Source of the DNA: Dehalococcoidia bacterium
Lineage (GTDB): Bacteria > Chloroflexota > Dehalococcoidia > Dehalococcoidales > UBA1222
DNA: 28,464 bases
Direction: 5' to 3'
Assembly: GCA_009783135.1 (NCBI GenBank)
Contig: WRHS01000006.1
Span: 1-28,464, forward strand
This document shows, piece after piece, positions 1 through 7,314 of the stretch (position 1 is its first letter; each line of letters starts with the position of its first letter). Position numbers and translations under genes: made by a program. Below the pieces are notes generated by a model, which was not told the origin of the DNA, did not search any database, and saw only the letters and a list, made by a program, of their open reading frames with translations.

Positions 1-2
1 TA

Positions 3-542
3 TATGCATGGAGTACGGCTGTTTATGTCAACATAATAGTTAGGGAAGTCAATTTCGGGATTTCTTTCATCAGTAAGAACGCTGATTTTTCAGTTTTCAC
101 TACAAAAACATATTTTGAGGTTTATTACCCTTATGTTTTATATCTGTTTTGCTGTTTGCCGTTAGTGCTGTTTTTGCTGTTTTACTTTTTCTGTGTTGTC
201 AGATCAAAGCTTACCAGTGTAAGGCACTGCATTATTGCGCTGGTGTGGTGTTTATCAGGCGTCATCATGTTATCGATTCCACAACAGCTAACCATAAATA
301 TCTTTTTCAGCACGCCAGCCTTCCCAAGTTCTGGAGGAATTGCTATTATACAGTTCGAAAGAATTTTACCTTCGCTTACACATTTCTTCTATGCCACAAT
401 GCTGATGTTGTTCTTTTTGATATTTCTGAACATAAAGCACGCTTTTGAGCAATACCAAAAACGTCAGGGCACAACAACACTAGGCAGCACCACGGCCTTT
501 CCCACGCAATCCGTAGAAAACCTACCGACTTCACCAAGCTAG
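3..542 (+). CDS. C-terminal part of a multi-pass membrane protein, unrecognised
   Basis: The reading frame is open from the third base of the window to a TAG at 540-542, so this is the last 179 residues of a gene that starts upstream. A TTG at 156 could be read as a start, but the frame before it is fully open and protein-like, so I favour a truncated longer gene. About three hydrophobic helices can be seen: residues encoded near 129-200 (rich in Leu, Phe and Cys), near 220-275, and near 385-435. The tail after the last helix is polar, rich in Thr, Ser, Gln and Pro, and probably cytoplasmic because a KH...QKR basic patch follows the helix. No family motif is recognised. The DNA is AT-richer than the genes that follow. 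Function unknown. Confidence 0.6.
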   Translation, partial: YAWSTAVYVNIIVREVNFGISFISKNADFSVFTTKTYFEVYYPYVLYLFCCLPLVLFLLFYFFCVVRSKLTSVRHCIIALVWCLSGVIMLSIPQQLTINIFFSTPAFPSSGGIAIIQFERILPSLTHFFYATMLMLFFLIFLNIKHAFEQYQKRQGTTTLGSTTAFPTQSVENLPTSPS

Positions 543-586
543 GTGGTAAGCATAAAATTATCCGCCAAATGCCACTAGCGTTTTTT
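538..586 (+). terminator. Probable Rho-independent terminator overlapping the stop codon of the first gene
   Basis: GCTAGGTGG at 538-546 pairs with CCACTAGC at 572-579 with one bulged G, and six T residues follow at 581-586. The left arm contains the TAG stop codon. The loop is long (about 25 bases), although GGTGG can alternatively pair with CCGCC at 562-566. It would isolate ppsA from the upstream gene. Confidence 0.45.
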
Positions 587-598
587 GCGACGTTTCGC

Positions 599-604
599 TA
601 TAAT
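599..604 (+). promoter_or_regulatory. -10 box (TATAAT) of the ppsA promoter
   Basis: A consensus TATAAT lies 37 bases before the ppsA ATG and just after the terminator of the preceding gene. No good -35 hexamer is seen at 16-18 bases upstream (TAGCGT sits at 17). A start site near 611 gives a leader of about 30 bases carrying the AGGAGG ribosome binding site. Confidence 0.5.
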
Positions 605-641
605 AGTCCGACTTCTTATCAACCTCAGGAGGAAAGCGTTC

Positions 642-2897
642 ATGCAAAAAGACCTTAAGGCAATCGTTTGGTTTGAAGAGGTGGGACGTGATGATATCCC
701 ACTGGTTGGAGGGAAAGGTGCCAACCTAGGCGAAATGTCCCAAGCCAAAATCCCTGTACCCCCCGGTTTTATAGTTACGGCAGAGGCATACTATGACTTT
801 ATCCAAGCCAACGGCCTGACCGACAAAATCGTCACCGCACTCCAAGGGCTCGATACCAACGACAGCAAAAAATTGCAGCAGGCATCGGCTCAAATTAAAC
901 AGGACATTATGAGTGCCCCCATGCCGGCAAACACAACCAAGGCCATTGAGGAGGCCTACACCAAGATGAATGAGGGACTGGTTGCAGTTCGCTCGTCAGC
1001 TACGGCCGAGGATCTTCCGGAGGCTTCTTTCGCAGGGCAACAGAGTACTTACCTCAACATTGAAGGCAAAGAGAATGTTTTAAATGCCGTGCAGAAATGC
1101 TGGGCCTCGCTGTTTGAATCGCGCGCCATCTACTATCGCGACCAGCAAAAATATGACCATCTGAAAGTCGGAATTGCCGTGCCTGTACAACGCATGGTAG
1201 CCTCAGAGGCCTCGGGTGTTATGTTTACCGTTGAGCCGCTTACAAGCGATACCAACAAAATAGTAATTGAGGCTATTTACGGTCTTGGTGAAGGCATCGT
1301 ATCCGGTGAGGTTACACCTGACCTTTTCATCATAGACAAAGAGAACATGAGCATCCTGTCACGCAAAATCAGCGAACAGGGTAAAAAGCTCGTACGTAAC
1401 ACGGCAGAAGGCGCGGATCAGCCCAATGTATGGGTCGCCGTATCCAATGCCCGTGAAAAACAGAAAATCAGCGACACTGAGGTTCTCAAGCTAGCTGAGC
1501 TGGCAAAAATGCTCGAAAATCACTACGGCAAACCGCAGGACATTGAGTGGGCGGCCGAAGGCGGAGAAATATATATTGTACAGACCCGCCCGGTCACGAC
1601 CATCAAGGATGCTTTCGAGGTTGAGCCGGAAATTGATGCTCCATTTCTGCTGGCAGGAGACGCCGCATCACCCGGCCTTGCCACCGGACCGGTAAAAGTT
1701 CTGCTCGATCCGGCTAATATCGATCAGGTAAAAGACGGAGATATTCTGGTGGCTGAGATGACCACACCGGACTTTGTCCCTGCGATGAAGCGCGCTGTGG
1801 CCATCGTCACTGACCGCGGCGGACGCACTTCGCACGCCGCTATTGTCAGCCGTGAGTTAGGCACTCCATGCGTTGTGGGCACCGGTGAGGCCACCAAGGT
1901 GCTTTGCGACGGACAACTCGTCACTGTAGACGGCTCACACGGCAAGGTATACTCCGGAAAGGTATCCCGCAACGTACAGGGTCCCGATGTGACCTCCATC
2001 GTAAAAGAAATTATCAAGACACGCACCCGTGTCTATGTTAACTTGGCCCAACCGGAACTTGCCGATAAGATCGCCGCACGCAACGTTGACGGCGTTGGTC
2101 TGTTGCGTGCCGAGTTTATCGTCAGCCAAATCGGTATGCATCCTTTATACATGATCAAGAATAACCGTCAGGAAGAGTATATCCAAAAGATATATGAAGG
2201 CATTTTACCATTTGCCAAAGCCTTCCACCCGCGCCCGGTTGTTTACCGCACCACTGATTTCAAGACCAATGAGTACAGGGAATTGCAGGGCGGGGCTGAG
2301 TTTGAGTTGCCGGAAGAGAATCCCATGATCGGCTATCGCGGCGCCTCACGTTACATCACGGATACTGAGAGCTTCCGCATGGAAATTGAGGCTATTAAAC
2401 GCGTGCGCACAGAGTACAATAACCTGCATGTCATGATTCCTTTCGTACGCACAGTGGAAGAGTTGGCAAAAACCAAGGCTCTCATGGAAGAGTTCGGGCT
2501 CAAGCGTTCCGATGACTTCAAGCTGTGGATGATGACAGAAATTCCGGCCAATATTTTCATCATGGAAAAGTTTTTGGCTGTGGGAATCGATGGTATTTCC
2601 ATCGGCTCAAACGACCTCACGCAGCTCACGCTCGGTGTTGACCGCGACAGTTCCAAGCTTGCCACCACTTTCGATGAGCGCAACGATGCCGTTCTGGTGG
2701 CTTTGGAACGCGCAATCACCGTGGCTAAGAGCATGGGGGTGACCTCTTCCATCTGCGGTCAGGCACCCTCTGTTTATCCCGAGCTTACTGAAAAACTGGT
2801 GTCTTGGGGCATTACCTCTGTTTCCGTCAGCCCCGATATGATTGGTGCCACACGCGCTATCATAGCCCGGGCTGAAGCCAAGCTTAAAATTCAATAA
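642..2897 (+). CDS. ppsA: Phosphoenolpyruvate synthase (pyruvate, water dikinase)
   Basis: Makes phosphoenolpyruvate from pyruvate and ATP, releasing AMP and phosphate; a cytoplasmic gluconeogenic enzyme. The 751 residues show the usual order. The N-terminal ATP-grasp domain has GGKGANLGEM near residue 23 and VAVRSSATAEDLPEASFAGQ. The swivelling phosphohistidine domain has GGRTSHAAI with the catalytic His at about 398. The C-terminal PEP/pyruvate barrel has GYRGASRYI, IGSNDLTQLTLGVDRD and ICGQAPS with the catalytic Cys at about 705. The ATG at 642 is chosen because AGGAGG at 627-632 lies nine bases upstream and the N-terminus MQKDLKAIVWF matches the family; the open frame begins 19 codons earlier without support. 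Length is slightly under the roughly 790 residues of the E. coli enzyme. Pyruvate phosphate dikinase is unlikely because that family is longer and has different spacing. It stands alone, with its own promoter and terminator. Confidence 0.95.
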   Translation: MQKDLKAIVWFEEVGRDDIPLVGGKGANLGEMSQAKIPVPPGFIVTAEAYYDFIQANGLTDKIVTALQGLDTNDSKKLQQASAQIKQDIMSAPMPANTTKAIEEAYTKMNEGLVAVRSSATAEDLPEASFAGQQSTYLNIEGKENVLNAVQKCWASLFESRAIYYRDQQKYDHLKVGIAVPVQRMVASEASGVMFTVEPLTSDTNKIVIEAIYGLGEGIVSGEVTPDLFIIDKENMSILSRKISEQGKKLVRNTAEGADQPNVWVAVSNAREKQKISDTEVLKLAELAKMLENHYGKPQDIEWAAEGGEIYIVQTRPVTTIKDAFEVEPEIDAPFLLAGDAASPGLATGPVKVLLDPANIDQVKDGDILVAEMTTPDFVPAMKRAVAIVTDRGGRTSHAAIVSRELGTPCVVGTGEATKVLCDGQLVTVDGSHGKVYSGKVSRNVQGPDVTSIVKEIIKTRTRVYVNLAQPELADKIAARNVDGVGLLRAEFIVSQIGMHPLYMIKNNRQEEYIQKIYEGILPFAKAFHPRPVVYRTTDFKTNEYRELQGGAEFELPEENPMIGYRGASRYITDTESFRMEIEAIKRVRTEYNNLHVMIPFVRTVEELAKTKALMEEFGLKRSDDFKLWMMTEIPANIFIMEKFLAVGIDGISIGSNDLTQLTLGVDRDSSKLATTFDERNDAVLVALERAITVAKSMGVTSSICGQAPSVYPELTEKLVSWGITSVSVSPDMIGATRAIIARAEAKLKIQ

Positions 2898-2905
2898 CGC
2901 TCATT

Positions 2906-2946
2906 TAATGCCCCTTTGTGCCGAGTTGCACAAAGGGGCATTATTT
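2906..2946 (+). terminator. Strong hairpin terminator after ppsA
   Basis: A perfect 16-base-pair inverted repeat, 2906-2921 with 2928-2943, encloses a six-base loop (CGAGTT). The core is GCCCCTTTGTGC / GCACAAAGGGGC. The A-rich start of the left arm and a short T run (2944-2946) fit an intrinsic terminator, possibly acting in both directions. Confidence 0.85.
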
Positions 2947-2990
2947 CGCGTGTTTATTACCCTAGGACGATAGCTTGCCCCCAAAGCAGA

Positions 2991-2999
2991 TGCTATAAT
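2991..2999 (+). promoter_or_regulatory. Extended -10 promoter before dgt (TGCTATAAT)
   Basis: TGC directly precedes a consensus TATAAT (2994-2999), a perfect TGn extended -10. No clear -35 is seen. The start site would be near 3006, only about 13 bases before the first ATG of dgt at 3019. It probably drives the whole dgt-dnaG-rpoD-sbcC block. Confidence 0.55.
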
Positions 3000-3018
3000 C
3001 AAACATATTAAAGCCGAC

Positions 3019-4083
3019 ATGCATTATCAAGACGTCACAATGATACAGGAACTACATATCAGACAGCGCAGCGAAGTCAAGGAGGGCACACTCTCTCCAT
3101 ATGCTGCACGCAGCAATGCCACCAAAGGCAGGGAGAGGAACGAGGAGCCGGACCCTGTGCGCACTGAGTTTCAGCGTGACCGCGATCGCATCCTGCACAC
3201 CAACGCCTTCAGGAGACTAAAGCACAAAACGCAGGTGTTTATCGCACCTCCCGGAGACCATTACACCACACGCCTGACGCATACGCTTGAGGTATCGCAA
3301 ATCGCCCGCACCATAACACGCGCCCTCAATCTAAATGAGGACCTCGCTGAGGCTATTAGCTTGGGACACGACCTGGGGCATACACCTTTCGGACACATCG
3401 GCGAAGATGTCCTAAACGACCTTTATCCCGACGGGTTCCGCCATAATGAGCAAAGCCTGCGCGTGGTAAGCGGACTGGAAAAAAACGGGCGAGGACTAAA
3501 CCTGACATGGGAGGTGCGCGACGGCATACTACACCACTCTAAAAGTGAGAAATGCATGTTTGGCAGCGAGTGGGAGCAGGGCAGCACCTATGAGGCAGAG
3601 GTGGTTAAAATATCCGACGCTATCGCCTACATCAACCATGACATCAGCGATGCCTTTCGCGCCGGGATGCTGTCACAAAACGACCTGCCGTCAGACATAT
3701 CGGGTATATTGGGCAGTTCACACGCGCAGCGCATCAACACTATGGTATGCGATATCATTCAAGCGTCTTGGGCTGTGGCAGAAAGCAATGAGGCGCAAAA
3801 CAAACCCGTCATATGCATGAGTGCAAGCATCGGGGCAGCAACTGAACAGTTACGCCAGTTTATGTTCCAAAATGTGTATAATGTACAATCCCAAAACGCA
3901 GATGCCCGTCACGCCAGAAAGGTAGTACGTGGTCTCTTTGAGTATTTAACGCAACACGAGGAATGTCTACCGGCAGAGTATCAAACCGGTGGTGAGAAAA
4001 TCAGCCGGCGTGTGGCTGATTTCATTGCCGGAATGACAGACCAGTACGCTCTCGACCTAGCCGCAAAACTAGGTGTTGCGTAG
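3019..4083 (+). CDS. dgt: Deoxyguanosinetriphosphate triphosphohydrolase-like protein (HD domain dNTPase)
   Basis: Hydrolyses dGTP or other dNTPs to the nucleoside and triphosphate, a dNTP-pool control enzyme in the cytoplasm. The N-terminal motif LSPYAARS and RTEFQRDRDRILHTNAFRRL are typical of the family. The HD metal site is visible: RLTHTLEV (His 88), then GHDLGHTPFGHIGE with His117-Asp118, His121 and His126, and YINHDISDAFRAG further on. At 354 residues it belongs to the shorter type 2 group rather than the roughly 500-residue E. coli Dgt. Two starts are possible, ATG 3019 and ATG 3040 (MIQELHIRQ). Neither has a clear Shine-Dalgarno sequence, and the promoter at 2991-2999 leaves almost no leader for the first. 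It is the first gene of the block with dnaG 43 bases downstream, a position that would link nucleotide supply to replication. Confidence 0.9.
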   Translation: MHYQDVTMIQELHIRQRSEVKEGTLSPYAARSNATKGRERNEEPDPVRTEFQRDRDRILHTNAFRRLKHKTQVFIAPPGDHYTTRLTHTLEVSQIARTITRALNLNEDLAEAISLGHDLGHTPFGHIGEDVLNDLYPDGFRHNEQSLRVVSGLEKNGRGLNLTWEVRDGILHHSKSEKCMFGSEWEQGSTYEAEVVKISDAIAYINHDISDAFRAGMLSQNDLPSDISGILGSSHAQRINTMVCDIIQASWAVAESNEAQNKPVICMSASIGAATEQLRQFMFQNVYNVQSQNADARHARKVVRGLFEYLTQHEECLPAEYQTGGEKISRRVADFIAGMTDQYALDLAAKLGVA

Positions 4084-4126
4084 CTCTTTTGCGGGCGATG
4101 CTTGATCACTCAGCAGGCAATAAGTC

Positions 4127-5836
4127 ATGGATGCAGTTGAAGAGATAAAACAAAAAACAGACATCGTGGAAATTATCGGACAGTACACTCCGCTTAGCAG
4201 GGCCGGTAAAACCTTCCGCGGGCTGTGCCCTTTCCATCCGGAAAAGCACGGCTCTTTCTTCGTTTATCCCGACCAGCAGCGATGGCACTGTTTCGGTGCA
4301 TGCGCTGCAGGCGGTGACGTCTTTTCTTTCATTATGAAAAAAGACAATATCAGCTTCGGCGAAGCCCTCAAAACGCTGGCTGAAAAAAGCGGCGTGGAAC
4401 TTCCGCAAAATACGGGGCAGGAAAAAGTACGTGAAAAGCACGAACGGCTTTACCAAGCCAACCAAATGGCAGCTGAGTATTACCATCAGTTGCTGCTCGG
4501 CTCACCTGAGGCGCAAAAGGTACGGGACTATTTGTCAAAGCGGGGACTAAACGCCGCATCGGTTGAGAATTTCAAGTTAGGCTACAGCCCCAACGCTTGG
4601 GACAATCTGCAAAAGCATCTTCTGGAACGCGGGTTTAGCATTGAGGAATTACTTGAGGCCGGGCTTGCAATTGAAAATGAAAACAAAAAGCACCTCGATC
4701 GCTTCCGCAACCGCCTAATGTTCCCCATAACAAACGTGCGCGGACGTTTCATCGGTTTCGGCGGACGGGCACTTGATGATAATGCACAACCCAAATACCT
4801 CAATTCTCCGCAGACACCCCTTTTTGATAAAAGTTCCAATCTTTATGGTTTACATCTGGCAAAAGACGCCTTGATAAGAGAAGAACAGGCAGTCATCGTT
4901 GAGGGCTACATGGACGCTATTTTGCCGCACCAGTACGGCTATAAGAACGTAATAGCCTCCATGGGAACCGCCATCGGCGAAAACCATGTGGCCATACTCA
5001 AAAAGCTGACTAAAAATCTGATTTTGGCGCTTGATCCGGACAGCGCGGGTGAGGCGGCAACCATGCGTTCAATATGGCTCGAAAACGCCCTTGGAGCCGA
5101 AATGCGTGTAGCGCTCCTGCCAAAAGATAAAGACCCCGATGAAATAGTCATACAGGATCCATCCGTCTGGGGGCAGTTGATTGCAGCGGCGGTCCCGGCT
5201 CTCGATTTTGTATTTGAAAAAAGTTTGGCCGGAATGGATTTGAAAACTGCACGCGGTAAGAGCGAGGCTGTTGCCAAGCTCATGCCGAGCATCAGCCAAA
5301 TAAGTGATCCCGTACGCCAGGCATTTTATCTGAATAAACTGGCTGAGACAGTTAGGCAAAGCCCCAAAAAGCTTGAGTTGCTGCTGCTAAAAGACCGTAG
5401 CGCCCAAAAGGTGAAGTCTATTAGTACCAGTTCGCACAGAACAGTTTCCAACCCGCTGGAGGAGTATTGCCTGGCAATCATACTGCAATATCCCGAGCAG
5501 AAAGAGCACAGCAAAAAACTCCTGGCAGAGTATTTTGACAGCTCTGAAAACCGCGAGATTTACAATGCTATACTAAGCACAGACGATGCTTCGCAAATAA
5601 AACCTTCTTTGGACAGCGCCCTGTGGGAGCATTATGAGCTTTTGCTTAATCAAAAGCTGCTACCCCACAGATTGGATATGAAACTGGCAGAGACGGTATT
5701 GCGTATGCGGGAGGAGTATATCAAGAGACTGGCTCACAACCGTGCCGATACACTGGCTGTAGGGGAGAGCACGCAACTGCGGGAATTGTTTGTTCAAAAA
5801 GAACACCTGCGCGAACAAAAGAGGAGACAAAAGTGA
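4127..5836 (+). CDS. dnaG: DNA primase
   Basis: Makes the RNA primers for DNA replication and works with the DnaB helicase. The N-terminal CHC2-type zinc domain starts at TFRGLCPFHPEKHGSF (Cys34, His37) and continues to WHCFGACAAGGDVFSF (Cys55, Cys59). The last pair is therefore C-x3-C instead of the common C-x2-C. The catalytic Toprim domain has VIVEGYMDA (Glu259) and LALDPDSAG (Asp303, Asp305). A C-terminal helicase-interaction region follows, ending in a very basic tail (REQKRRQK). At 569 residues the length is normal for the family. The ATG at 4127 follows a weak AGG. The TGA stop lies inside the rpoD start (GTGA overlap, 5833-5836), so the two are translationally coupled, as in other dnaG-rpoD macromolecular-synthesis operons. 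Confidence 0.96.
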   Translation: MDAVEEIKQKTDIVEIIGQYTPLSRAGKTFRGLCPFHPEKHGSFFVYPDQQRWHCFGACAAGGDVFSFIMKKDNISFGEALKTLAEKSGVELPQNTGQEKVREKHERLYQANQMAAEYYHQLLLGSPEAQKVRDYLSKRGLNAASVENFKLGYSPNAWDNLQKHLLERGFSIEELLEAGLAIENENKKHLDRFRNRLMFPITNVRGRFIGFGGRALDDNAQPKYLNSPQTPLFDKSSNLYGLHLAKDALIREEQAVIVEGYMDAILPHQYGYKNVIASMGTAIGENHVAILKKLTKNLILALDPDSAGEAATMRSIWLENALGAEMRVALLPKDKDPDEIVIQDPSVWGQLIAAAVPALDFVFEKSLAGMDLKTARGKSEAVAKLMPSISQISDPVRQAFYLNKLAETVRQSPKKLELLLLKDRSAQKVKSISTSSHRTVSNPLEEYCLAIILQYPEQKEHSKKLLAEYFDSSENREIYNAILSTDDASQIKPSLDSALWEHYELLLNQKLLPHRLDMKLAETVLRMREEYIKRLAHNRADTLAVGESTQLRELFVQKEHLREQKRRQK

Positions 5837-7311
5837 GTTCCAAGAAAAAAGCCGAAAAAATTATTGAGGTTGAGGAAATAGAAGAGAAAGAAGAGGAAGT
5901 GGAGGAGGAACTTGAAGAAGAGCCTCTGAAAGAGGATATTGACGAAGAACTGCCGACCAAAGAAGCCTTAGAAGAGGTCGATGTGCCGGCACCGGATATC
6001 ACGGCATCGTTTGAGCAGTTTGAAGAGACTGGCGTAGTCGATGACCCTGTGAGAATGTACCTGCATGAAATCGGACGCGTACCTCTGCTGACTGCCGACG
6101 ACGAGAAAAACCTTGCTCAGAAAATGGAAAAAGGCAAGCGGGTTGATGAAATCCGCACGTATCTGCGCAATAAGCTGGGGCATGATCCGTCCACCACTGA
6201 AATCATGCAGACCATGCTCAAAGAAATCGGTCAGGCAGCCCAGCTGTTGCACGCCTTACAGCAAGAGTTGTCCATACGCCACACGACAGGGTTCAAGGAA
6301 GCCGTTTTCGACCCGCAAATACGTCAGGCCATTGATAACGAAATCAATCCGAATTTGACAGCCGCTCTGGCACAAACGCTGGATCGGCCAATAGCCGACA
6401 TTGAGCAAATAATTATTAACCTGGCGCTTAATTCAAGCCTTTTGCCGCACGAGGTTATTGAGCAAATAGACCAGGAAGAAGTGCTGGACGGCGTGGAAAA
6501 GCTCGCTGATGACGAAGGGTTCATCGCAGCTATCCAGGTATATGAAAAGAAGTTTACAAGTTATCTCAGCAGCATGTGCGCCGAGGCTAACAGGGCTCAA
6601 AACCACCTCATAGAGGCCAACCTGCGTCTGGTGGTAAGCGTTGCTAAAAAACATATAGGGCGCGGCATGCCGCTGCTTGATCTGCTGCAAGAGGGTAATA
6701 TCGGTCTGATACGCGCCGTAGAAAAATTCGACTACCATCGCGGTTTCAAGTTTTCCACATACGCCACCTGGTGGATACGCCAGGCCATAACCCGCGCCAT
6801 TGCCGATCAGGCGCGCACCATACGTATCCCGGTACATATGGTGGAAACGATCAACAAGCTGCTTTCTGTCAGCCGTCAACTGTCACAGGAGTATGGACGA
6901 GAGCCGACACCCAAGGAAATCGGTGACATGCTTGAGATGACGCCTGACCGCGTACGCGAAATTATTAAGGTATCTCAATTGCCTATTTCACTCGAATCCC
7001 CTATCGGAGAGGAAGAAGACAGCCATCTGGGCGACTTCATTGAGGATCAGAATGCCTTAGCGCCACCGGATGCAGCCTCGCGTCAGTTGCTCAAAGAGCA
7101 GATTGACAGCGTATTATCCAGCCTTACGTCACGCGAACGCCGCGTATTGCAGCTGCGTTTCGGGCTGGAAGACGGGCGCAGTCGCACACTGGAAGAGGTG
7201 GGCAAAGAGTTTAACGTTACACGCGAGCGTATTCGCCAGATAGAGGCCAAGGCACTGCGCAAACTGCGGCATCCTACCCGCAGCCGCAAACTGAAAGATT
7301 ATCTGGAATAA
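5833..7311 (+). CDS. rpoD: Primary RNA polymerase sigma factor (sigma-70 family)
   Basis: Housekeeping sigma factor that directs RNA polymerase to -10/-35 promoters. The GTG start at 5833 overlaps the dnaG stop and has GAGGAG eight bases upstream. Residues 1-50 are a very acidic, Glu-rich tail, probably a region 1.1 equivalent. Region 1.2 is at about 70-103 (DDPVRMYLHEIGRVPLL). A helical non-conserved insert covers about 105-255. Region 2 is at about 257-335 (NLRLVVSVAKKHIGRGMPLL, YATWWIRQAITRAIADQAR). Region 3 runs to about 410, and region 4 to the end (TLEEVGKEFNVTRERIRQIE, LRKLRHPTRSRKLKDYLE). At 492 residues all DNA-contacting regions are complete, so this is the main sigma factor and not an ECF or stress sigma. 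sbcC starts three bases after its stop. Confidence 0.96.
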   Translation: MSSKKKAEKIIEVEEIEEKEEEVEEELEEEPLKEDIDEELPTKEALEEVDVPAPDITASFEQFEETGVVDDPVRMYLHEIGRVPLLTADDEKNLAQKMEKGKRVDEIRTYLRNKLGHDPSTTEIMQTMLKEIGQAAQLLHALQQELSIRHTTGFKEAVFDPQIRQAIDNEINPNLTAALAQTLDRPIADIEQIIINLALNSSLLPHEVIEQIDQEEVLDGVEKLADDEGFIAAIQVYEKKFTSYLSSMCAEANRAQNHLIEANLRLVVSVAKKHIGRGMPLLDLLQEGNIGLIRAVEKFDYHRGFKFSTYATWWIRQAITRAIADQARTIRIPVHMVETINKLLSVSRQLSQEYGREPTPKEIGDMLEMTPDRVREIIKVSQLPISLESPIGEEEDSHLGDFIEDQNALAPPDAASRQLLKEQIDSVLSSLTSRERRVLQLRFGLEDGRSRTLEEVGKEFNVTRERIRQIEAKALRKLRHPTRSRKLKDYLE

Positions 7312-7314
7312 AAC

